Below, piece by piece: positions 1-4,713 of a DNA stretch of 6,912 nucleotides; the stretch's first letter is position 1, and each line of letters opens with the position of its first letter. Both the position numbers and the translations under genes were made by a program. Below the pieces are notes generated by a model that made no database searches, was not told the DNA's origin, and saw nothing but the letters and a program-made list of their open reading frames with translations. The DNA is from an uncultured Lachnospiraceae bacterium (lineage in GTDB: Bacteria > Bacillota > Clostridia > Lachnospirales > Lachnospiraceae), in contig CAJUFN010000040.1 of assembly GCA_910585545.1 (NCBI GenBank), positions 1 to 6,912 of the forward strand. The letters are read 5' to 3'.

Positions 1-331
1 AGTATTGATTTTTCAAGGAGCAAATCCCATTTTTAATGTGGGAAGTTTGAGTATAATAATATAAAATATTTTGATATTACAAATGAGAATAGACTAGAGA
101 TATCTCAAGATAAGTACGATAGTTCGGTAATGAATAATTATAATAACGGTGCTAGATTTAACTGGGATTCCATAGTAATGCAATAATGAGTGTATTGTAC
201 ATGTACTTTTAATTCTTTGAAATCCTATGTGACTGAGTATAATAAAAACAAGCCGTTTTTTGAATTTGTATGTGCGTAAGACTTTGATTTATCAAGCGTT
301 TTTGATAAGGATGATATGGAGACAAAAAGAA
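1..331 (+). other. AT-rich decayed stretch with no intact gene
   Basis: No intact reading frame is visible. Plus-strand frame 1 stays open from about 37 to 183, is stopped by TAA and TGA at 184-189, is open again to a TAA at 277-279, and runs on to a TAA at 352-354. Its translation has an ordinary amino-acid mix (for example KSYVTEYNKNKPFFEF around 228-270), so this may be a gene fragment that has collected nonsense mutations. I do not recognise the product. The stretch leads directly into the broken SHOCT gene, which is in a different frame. Confidence 0.3.
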
Positions 332-781
332 ATGTTCAATTTAGAAGAATATAAAGAAGTACTGGAAGTTTTAAGTGAAAGTGGTTCTTTTTAAAAGGTA
401 GAATTGTTGCAAATGCTTGATGCTGAATTATCGCTCCCTAATATTCCGTTTCCAACAATGGGAGGGGAAGTCTTTTGGACGGATATTGCTAAATATGGTG
501 GATGGAAAATTCAGTAAAATATGGTTACTAAGCATGCGAGAATTTTAGATTATAATCATACAAGAATTGCATGGGGAACAATTAATGGAATGGAGAAGGC
601 AATGAATCGCATGGTTAATTATTTGCATAAATACAATCAGCCGAGTGTATCAACAACAGAATCTTTGAATCTGTTAGAAGAGTTAAAAAAATTTAAAGAG
701 CTGTTAGATATTGGAGCTATAACAAATAGCGAATATGAAGAAAAAAATCAAAGATTATGTCTCGTATTTAATTACCTATAA
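332..781 (+). pseudogene. SHOCT-domain protein gene, interrupted by two in-frame stop codons
   Basis: One frame runs from the ATG at 332 to the TAA at 779-781, broken only by TAA at 392-394 and TAA at 515-517. Read through, it gives about 147 residues: MFNLEEYKEVLEVLSESGSF, stop, a middle part containing FPTMGGEVFWTDIAKYGGWK, stop, then HARILDYNHTRIAWGTING. The last ~30 residues (EELKKFKELLDIGAITNSEY and following EEKNQRL) fit the SHOCT short C-terminal domain: a charged helix, LLDxGxIT, then a second helix with EEKxxxL. The middle part resembles hypothetical proteins I recall from Lachnospiraceae, but I cannot name a function. The second stop sits where a Gln is plausible (CAA to TAA). A fragment starting at the ATG at 521 (86 aa) could still be translated, although no good ribosome binding site precedes it. 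Confidence 0.6.
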
Positions 782-807
782 TTTTGCAGCCAAATTCTAT
801 TTAGATT

Positions 808-1332
808 ATGTGGAACTATAGATTACTGATATTTTTAGGAATGAGGCAAATATTATGGACTATTTCTCCGATTGTACAAGCCTGGCTCTATCCCGCCGGA
901 GTGATGGGTCTATGTGGGGATAAGATAGTAGACATATCAATGGACGGACGAATGACGAAAGAGCTGGCGATGTCAGCGCTTAAGGAAGCCATCTGCCATA
1001 CAAGGGCTACAGAGGGTTGTATCCTGCACTCTGACAGGGGAAGCCAGTACTGCTCTCTGGATTATCAGGCACTGGCAAAAGAACACGGATTTATCCGCAG
1101 CATGAGCCGGAAAGGGAGCTGCTGGGACAACGCCCCGATGGAAAGCTTCTGGGGGAAGTTAAAACAGGAATGGCTCAACGGGCAGCATTTCCGAACAAGG
1201 GAGGAAGCCAAAGCCGCAGTGTTCGAGTATATATGGATATTTTATAACCGGAAGCGTATCCACGAAGCAAACGGCTATCTGACGCCGGAGGAATACTACA
1301 GGCAGCATCAGACAGATCCGAAAGCAGCATAG
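808..1332 (+). pseudogene. IS3-family transposase OrfB, truncated (integrase core, C-terminal part)
   Basis: From about residue 17 of this 174-residue frame the translation follows IS3-family OrfB: WLYPAGVMGLCGDKIV, SMDGRMTKELA, HSDRGSQY, SRKGSCWDNAPMESFWGKLK, FYNRKRIHEANGYLTPEEYY. The second catalytic Asp (D76 in HSDRGSQY) and the catalytic Glu (E112 in PMESFW) are present. The first catalytic Asp, normally in a W-T-D-I-T/S-Y motif, is lost: the sequence reads WTISPIV, as if two codons were deleted. The usual VMDL has become VMGL. The first ~16 residues (808-855) are chance open frame from the neighbouring DNA, and the DNA-binding OrfA is absent. An intact OrfB is about 280 residues, so this is a dead remnant that would have acted in a cut-out, copy-in transposition reaction. 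Confidence 0.85.
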
Positions 1333-1469
1333 CTGTTTTTGAATAAATAACCACACAGTCATGGCAGAAGCAGAAAAGATTTTTCTGCCGGTTTGAATGG
1401 AAGAAAAAGCTAGAAAAACTAAGAACCGGATAGAATCTTTTCGTTTTCGATGTCTATGCTGCTGGGGAC
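855..1469 (+). mobile_element. 3' fragment of an IS3-family insertion sequence
   Basis: This block holds the C-terminal part of an IS3-type transposase and its 3' non-coding tail. The 5' half of the element (OrfA, the N-terminal part of OrfB and the left inverted repeat) is missing; its place is taken by AT-rich sequence with no homology I can see. The coding part is clearly richer in G+C than the flanks, which supports foreign origin. The right end is probably the segment TGTCTATGCTGCTGGGGAC ending near 1469, since IS3 ends commonly carry TGTC...GGGGACA-like termini. The final base is not the expected A. A minus-strand transposase gene begins immediately beyond this end, so the element probably inserted there. 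Confidence 0.65.
1370..1388. repeat. 8-bp perfect hairpin in the IS3 3' tail
   Basis: GCAGAAAA at 1370-1377 and TTTTCTGC at 1381-1388 form a perfect stem with a 3-base GAT loop, 38 bases after the transposase stop codon. No clean run of T follows on either strand, so it is not a convincing intrinsic terminator. It may be a structural element of the IS end. Confidence 0.4.
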
Positions 1470-1472
1470 GGC

Positions 1473-1875
1473 TCAACCATTCGTAATAATGTTAAACTTA
1501 AAGACGTAACAGAAATGTCCGTTGACATAAAGCTGTCTGATTTCCGGATTGGCAGAGGCGTGGGTCGGCATGGAGCTGTAGGCAGCAGCATAGGGATTGT
1601 AGTTTTTACCGAACCCCATGGACTTTGCATAAGCTTTTAATTGCTTAATGATCCGATTCGCGTATTTGGGATTATTTTCGGTAACGAAAGCTTCAATACC
1701 AGAAGAATCAAAGATGGCCATATCCGCTTTTGCAGAGTCAATAGCCTGGCAGATAGGTTCGGTAACATCAACAATGAGTTTCTAATAGGGAAAGGAACGC
1801 AGGTTTGTCATTTTCAAATTTTTCCTGACAATCTGAAAAAATATCTGCCAAAGAAAGCTGTTTATATGGTATCAT
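1473..1875 (-). pseudogene. DDE transposase (IS1182/IS4-like), internally deleted and truncated
   Basis: Reading the minus strand from the ATG at 1875, the first ~32 residues (MIPYKQLSLADIFSDCQEKF, then FLSLLETH) match the N-terminus I recall for a clostridial DDE transposase family. The frame then changes near 1780, where ~100 residues of the usual protein are missing, and continues as DVTEPICQAIDSAKADMAIF, DSSGIEAFVTENNPKYANRI, NPEIRQLYVNGHFCYVFKFN and IITNG. DSSGIEAF probably holds the first catalytic Asp. The gene stops at the TGA at 1473-1475, just after ITNG, exactly where the IS3 fragment begins, so the catalytic remainder is gone. An intact member is about 450-550 residues. The family name is from memory; the transposase assignment is firm, the subgroup is not. 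Confidence 0.75.
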
Positions 1876-1922
1876 AGGTATCAGAATAACTCATTTCCTG
1901 GGTGCATGGTTTAAAGTTTCTA

Positions 1923-1941
1923 GGCAACTCTATTATACCAT
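1923..1941 (-). promoter_or_regulatory. Extended -10 promoter of the minus-strand transposase remnant
   Basis: On the minus strand the sequence reads ATGGTATAATAGAGTTGCC. It contains a perfect TATAAT (complement of 1932-1937) preceded by TGG, an extended -10 element, about 50 bases before the transposase ATG at 1875. A nearly identical stretch lies before the other transposase remnant at 3593-3611 (16 of 19 bases), so it is probably part of a conserved IS end. No clear -35 box is seen. Confidence 0.5.
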
Positions 1942-2000
1942 ATCCGGTGAGGCGTTATTTGTATTTTAGAAACAAAAAATGCCGTATTTATGCGGTTTGT

Positions 2001-2017
2001 GGCGTTTCGCAAACGCC
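2001..2017. repeat. Short perfect hairpin before the first orphan gene
   Basis: GGCGTTT (2001-2007), CGC loop, AAACGCC (2011-2017): a 7-bp GC-rich stem in AT-rich surroundings, 36 bases before the likely start codon at 2054. No T-run follows on the plus strand, so it is not a terminator for incoming transcription from the left. It could be a protein-binding dyad or a leader hairpin of the gene at 2054. Confidence 0.4.
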
Positions 2018-2053
2018 TAAGTAATACAGCAAATGAAAGGATGGTATTTACTG

Positions 2054-2473
2054 ATGGATATTCGTTTACTTAAACTATCAAATAATAAGGGTGAGAAAGA
2101 TAAATTAACATCTCAGGATATATTATCAATTCATTTAGGGTATTTTATAATGAACGGAAAAGTAACATATTCGACCGATAAGGCTATTGCGAAAAAACCT
2201 GATTATGTGATTTTAGTTCTTGGAAATTCACCTGTTTGCTATTGGTGTCATGTTTTAGATTACGATTATAAAAATGGTGAAATATTTAAATCACAAAAAA
2301 GTAATTTTGTGAAATATTCGCCAGATAAGTATAAGAGTGATGAAAATATATCTTGGTTATTACTCGATTCAATGCAAGCAATTCCAAAAGAATTTTTAGA
2401 TGCAGTTGAAACCAATAAAGAAGTTATGGAGTTTGTTGGTAATAGAGCAAACCACAAAAAAATTGATTTATAG
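2054..2473 (+). CDS. Hypothetical protein, 139 aa, intact, unrecognised
   Basis: This is an intact AT-rich gene for a soluble protein with no signal peptide or membrane segment. An in-frame ATG lies further upstream at 2033, but nothing resembling a ribosome binding site precedes it. The ATG at 2054 has AAAGG at 2037-2041, at a rather long spacing, and gives a more natural start (MDIRLLKLSNN). The protein is charged, and its middle is beta-rich: GKVTYSTDKAIAKKPDYVIL, then VLGNSPVCYWCHVLDYDY. It is followed by an SWLLLDSMQAIPKEFLDAV segment and a Lys-rich tail. The beta pattern could suggest a small PUA/EVE-like barrel, but this is only an impression. Three small AT-rich orphan genes lie in a row here (2054-3042), on the same strand but with a 171-bp gap and a separate promoter after this one. 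I do not know the function. Confidence 0.6.
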   Translation: MDIRLLKLSNNKGEKDKLTSQDILSIHLGYFIMNGKVTYSTDKAIAKKPDYVILVLGNSPVCYWCHVLDYDYKNGEIFKSQKSNFVKYSPDKYKSDENISWLLLDSMQAIPKEFLDAVETNKEVMEFVGNRANHKKIDL

Positions 2474-2587
2474 GTTATTGTGTACAAGATTATTTGAGAT
2501 ATTGGTGGTTCGTCCCATACTGTCTAAATGAATCAGTTTCACATAACTATCCGAAACAGGCATAAAAATAAGGATGCTGAAACATTA

Positions 2588-2624
2588 CCATTTTCTAAAC
2601 TGCTACTAGAAAATGGAGTATAAT
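2588..2624 (+). promoter_or_regulatory. Promoter with a 9-bp dyad (possible operator) before the second orphan gene
   Basis: A perfect TATAAT at 2619-2624 lies 20 bases before the ribosome binding site of the gene at 2645. Directly upstream is a perfect inverted repeat, CCATTTTCT at 2588-2596 and AGAAAATGG at 2608-2616, with an 11-base spacer. The right arm ends two bases before the -10 box and the dyad covers the -35 position, where no good -35 hexamer exists. This layout fits an operator, or an activator site replacing the -35 box. Confidence 0.45.
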
Positions 2625-2644
2625 TCGCATAAAGGTGACGATTA

Positions 2645-2803
2645 ATGAAAACTGAAATTGCCAAAAAGTGTTTTATTGAGCCGGAAGAATATCAAGAAAA
2701 ATTTCAAAAATTATTTAATAATAGAAAAATTATGTTGATTATGATGTGTAATAATCTTGTTTTACGTATTGAACGATTGAATGATCTATCGGAAAGTATT
2801 TGA
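2645..2803 (+). CDS. Hypothetical small protein, 52 aa (or 5' half of a frameshifted gene)
   Basis: The ATG at 2645 is well placed: AAAGGTGA at 2631-2638, a 6-base gap, and a TATAAT box upstream at 2619. The product (MKTEIAKKCFIEPEEYQEKF, then QKLFNNRKIMLIMMCNNLVL, ending RIERLNDLSESI) is short, with a charged start and a hydrophobic stretch NRKIMLIMMCNNLVL that is too short and broken for a clear membrane helix. It ends in TGA at 2801-2803, overlapping a possible TTG start of the next frame (TTGA at 2800-2803). It is either a coupled small gene, or one gene of ~132 residues split by a 1-base indel near 2800. Function unknown. Confidence 0.5.
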   Translation: MKTEIAKKCFIEPEEYQEKFQKLFNNRKIMLIMMCNNLVLRIERLNDLSESI

Positions 2804-3042
2804 ATCAAGATGAAAAAATTCTTACCGAATTTGATGAATATATAAAGTTTTTTAATGACATTAATATAGTGTCAAATTCCTATAAACACTCACTTTGTAC
2901 ATTTTCTCCATTAAAATCAGATGGTGATATTTCCTTTATGTCATATACCTTAAAAGATAGAGATGTAGATAAAGAAATTAGTCAAAGTGAAATAAAAGAA
3001 ACAGTGGAAAAGATATTCAAACAATTTTTAGAATCCATTTAA
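2800..3042 (+). CDS. Hypothetical protein, 80 aa, coupled to or split from the preceding gene
   Basis: The frame opens after a TGA at 2782-2784 and its only early start is TTG at 2800, overlapping the stop of the preceding gene, with GGAAAG at 2791-2796 as a weak ribosome binding site. The product begins NQDEKILTEFDEYIKFFNDI and ends with an acidic helix-like stretch (SEIKETVEKIFKQFLESI); between them is a beta-like part with SDGDISFMSYTLKD. It is soluble and acidic. The size and composition recall small immunity proteins, but no specific family is recognised. The lack of an ATG and the exact contact with the previous stop leave open that this is the 3' half of a frameshifted gene. Confidence 0.45.
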   Translation: MNQDEKILTEFDEYIKFFNDINIVSNSYKHSLCTFSPLKSDGDISFMSYTLKDRDVDKEISQSEIKETVEKIFKQFLESI

Positions 3043-3147
3043 TATGCTCCAGGGATTATGGACATCTGTGTAACCGGACTAACTCCAACGCAAATACGCC
3101 ATTTTTTGCCATTTAAAATCTGTAGAATTCTTGATTTATGAGACTGC

Positions 3148-3249
3148 TGAAAAAGTCCTAATTGTTTCAACTGAAAAGCAATATATAGAAGTATATGTTC
3201 AAAAAACTTCTATATATGGTATTTCTACCAAACAAAAATGACTTTTTCA
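3148..3249. repeat. MITE-like element with nested inverted repeats
   Basis: The outer arms TGAAAAAGTC (3148-3157) and GACTTTTTCA (3240-3249) are perfect 10-bp inverted repeats, 102 bp from end to end. Inside them lies a second perfect 12-bp pair, ATATATAGAAGT (3181-3192) and ACTTCTATATAT (3206-3217), with a 13-base loop. No coding frame is present. The left outer arm sits in AGACTGCTGAAAAAGTC, which resembles the termini of IS1182-type elements as I recall them. The structure fits a small non-autonomous element mobilised by such a transposase, or the merged ends of an eroded IS. The right end forms the stop codon of the minus-strand gene at 3247. Confidence 0.55.
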
Positions 3250-3462
3250 ATATCCTCGATTTATAAGGCTTGTAGGGTAGGGATCATATGAAAAGTATGA
3301 TTTTTTACTGGATTGACCGCTTTTGCTTGTATGGTTATTTGGATTTAACTGGTCAGCATGATTATTGTTATTTGCTCGATAAGCGGAATTGTTGGAATTA
3401 CGCTGATTGGCATAATTATTAAGTTGTTGCTGCGTATGTGTGTTTCCAAATACTTTTCCCAT
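3247..3462 (-). CDS. Asn-rich small protein with two N-x-A-x-Q-x-N-x-N-N repeats (71 aa)
   Basis: The start at 3462 is set by a perfect AAGGAGGTGA about 8 bases upstream on the minus strand; a longer frame upstream of it has no such signal. The 71-residue product is hydrophilic and 15 of its residues are Asn. Two repeats spaced 18 residues apart are visible: NYANQRNSNN (residues 16-25) followed by SAYRA, and NHADQLNPNN (34-43). A Ser/Lys tail and an aromatic end (YFSYDPYPTSLINRGY) follow. I recall short gut-Firmicute proteins of unknown function with the same NYANQ-NPNN-AY pattern, which suggests a conserved family, but I know no function. There is no signal peptide or Cys. The stop codon is the first three bases of the inverted-repeat element (TGAAAAAGTC read on this strand), so the natural C-terminus may have been replaced when that element landed. 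Confidence 0.7.
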   Translation of the reverse strand: MGKVFGNTHTQQQLNNYANQRNSNNSAYRANNNNHADQLNPNNHTSKSGQSSKKSYFSYDPYPTSLINRGY

Positions 3463-3574
3463 TAAATTGTTCACCTCCTTAAACAAAATTTCTAGCCATG
3501 AGCAAAACTCGATAAAGTAAGTATTTATGCGGTTTTGTCCACTGCTTTTTACTTTGTTATCACTCCAAATTTGT

Positions 3575-3646
3575 AATAACAACCAGTCCTTAATGGTATA
3601 ATTAAGTTGTCAAAATCAATAACACCGAAAGGAGCTGGTTGCTATT
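3575..3646 (+). promoter_or_regulatory. Transposase promoter flanked by a dyad that can mask its ribosome binding site
   Basis: An extended -10 element, TGG-TATAAT at 3594-3602, has no good -35 box. It is flanked by inverted arms AATAACAACCAGTCCTT (3575-3591) and AAGGAGCTGGTTGCTATT (3629-3646), complementary except for one mismatch and one bulged base. The right arm contains AAAGGAG, the transposase ribosome binding site. RNA starting at this promoter (near 3609) would lack the left arm and leave the site free, while RNA reading in from outside would carry both arms and hide it. This is the known logic of protection against impinging transcription in IS10 and IS50; here it is inferred from sequence alone. 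Confidence 0.5.
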
Positions 3647-4140
3647 TCCGGCCAAGAAATCATTCACGAACATCCTAAAACCGGACGTAAAGGTTTTTCT
3701 AAACATGCCATGATCTGTGCCTTTATTGTTATGAAATGTGAAGGCTTTTCCATGGTTATCGACTTCGTCGATTACCTCAATAACAACCTTCTCACTGCAC
3801 GTTACTGTGGCTTTGACATTTCATCACCGATTCCTTCTTACTGGACTTTTGACCGGTTCCTTAAAACCTTCAACCATGACATGTTATCCGGCATCATGCG
3901 CTCACAGGCTTTGTTTCTTGTAAACAAAGGCATTGTTGATACATCTTTTATCGGTCTCGATTCCACCCCTGTTTCTGCCAACACTTCGCAGAACAACCCC
4001 AAGTCCTTTCTTTCAAATCTTCTGTTACAAACCTTAATACACTTGCCCGCATCAGTCTGCTGGCAGTTGCAATGGCTACAGTCACTACATGCTCCGGACA
4101 ATCTTACCGCAAGCTGAAATCTATCAAACGCACCGCCTGA
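3623..4140 (+). pseudogene. DDE transposase (IS1182/IS4-like), core deleted, only N- and C-terminal parts left
   Basis: The frame is open from 3623 without a clear ATG/GTG/TTG start near the AAAGGAG at 3628-3634; ATT at 3644 is possible, and the first in-frame ATG is at 3710. It reads GQEIIHEHPKTGRKGFSKHA, AFIVMKCEGFSMVIDFVDYL, DISSPIPSYWTFDRFLKTFN and IVDTSFIGLDSTPVSANTSQ, then NNPKSF. SFIGLDSTPV probably holds the first catalytic Asp. Near 4010-4018 the frame shifts and the sequence becomes NLNTLARISLLAVAMATVTT and SYRKLKSIKRTA, ending in TGA at 4138-4140, a typical C-terminus of this family. The roughly 250-residue catalytic middle is missing, so the element is a non-autonomous internal-deletion derivative. 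It is related to, but not the same as, the remnant at 1473-1875. Confidence 0.75.
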
Positions 4141-4141
4141 T

Positions 4142-4176
4142 ACTTACGAACTGAATATCGCCTGTTCTTCGTAGGT
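4142..4176 (+). terminator. Possible weak terminator after the transposase remnant
   Basis: ACTTACGAA (4142-4150) can pair with TTCGTAGGT (4168-4176), with one G-T pair and a 17-base loop, followed by TTTGG. It starts just after the transposase stop. The long loop and short T-run make it weak; it could equally be part of an IS end. I see no gene from here to the promoter at 4372. Confidence 0.25.
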
Positions 4177-4371
4177 TTTGGACTTACGTCTGTTTTTTCA
4201 GGCCATAAATTTCTGCCACTTTAACCCTGAGAACCTGACTACCAAATCTAAACCTTAAATTAATGCCTTTTGCTCATCTCTTAAAATTTCTTATAAATCC
4301 ATAGGACATGAAAACATGATTTCATAGTAAACACCAATTCCAATATCTAATAAGAAGAATAATTTATTCCC

Positions 4372-4400
4372 TTGATAATATATACAAATTAAGATATAAT
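4372..4400 (+). promoter_or_regulatory. Near-consensus sigma-A promoter of the toxin-antitoxin operon
   Basis: TTGATA at 4372-4377 and TATAAT at 4395-4400 are separated by exactly 17 bases, the optimum for the housekeeping sigma factor. Transcription should begin near 4407, leaving a leader of about 25 bases with GGGAGGAGG at 4416-4424 seven bases before the antitoxin ATG. Type II operons are usually repressed by their antitoxin, but I see no clear palindrome over the promoter. Confidence 0.85.
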
Positions 4401-4431
4401 ATGACTATGTTAAATGGGAGGAGGAATATAT

Positions 4432-4713
4432 ATGGAAGCGATCAGACCATCTTCAGATTTACGAAATCATTATAATGAAATATCTAAGCAATGCCATGAA
4501 GAAAAAAGTCCGGTCATTATTACTGTTAATGGGCGCGGGGACACGGCCATATTGGGATTGCAGGATTATTATCAAATGAAATCAGAACTGGAACTGTTGC
4601 GTACATTGGCAGAAGCAGAAGAAGATGCTGCTAATGGCAGGATAGCCCCAATTCAGGATACATTCGATGATATACGCAAGTCGCTTTTAGAGAGGAAATC
4701 CTATGAAGTATAA
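4432..4713 (+). CDS. Type II toxin-antitoxin antitoxin, Phd/YefM-like (93 aa)
   Basis: The ATG at 4432 has a very strong ribosome binding site (GGGAGGAGG, 7 bases upstream); the frame extends upstream to another ATG at 4414, but that lies before the binding site and is not credible. The product has the Phd/YefM layout. An N-terminal DNA-binding part reads MEAIRPSSDLRNHYNEISKQ, then EEKSPVIITVNGRGDTAILG, with the typical VNGRGD turn, followed by the helix QDYYQMKSELELLRTLAEAE. A more flexible C-terminal part (NGRIAPIQDTFDDIRKSLLE) would wrap the toxin. It should neutralise the RelE/ParE-like toxin encoded next and repress the shared promoter. Its last 11 bases overlap the toxin gene, which couples their translation. 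All expected parts look intact. Confidence 0.88.
   Translation: MEAIRPSSDLRNHYNEISKQCHEEKSPVIITVNGRGDTAILGLQDYYQMKSELELLRTLAEAEEDAANGRIAPIQDTFDDIRKSLLERKSYEV

Noticed and set aside
392..517. Possible stop-codon recoding (TAA) in the SHOCT gene
   Set aside because: No sign of a recoded genetic code elsewhere: intact genes here end in TAA, TAG and TGA in the normal way. Simple decay is more likely in this neighbourhood.
1159..1476. Minus-strand 105-aa ORF opposite the IS3 transposase
   Set aside because: Antisense to well-conserved IS3 motifs, with no start signal; a shadow of the GC-richer block.
1641..1877. Plus-strand 78-aa ORF
   Set aside because: Overlaps the opposite strand of the recognised minus-strand transposase remnant and has no homology or start signal of its own.
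2266..2487. Minus-strand 73-aa ORF opposite the orphan gene at 2054
   Set aside because: No ribosome binding site and low-complexity hydrophobic translation; the plus-strand frame is the longer and better supported one.
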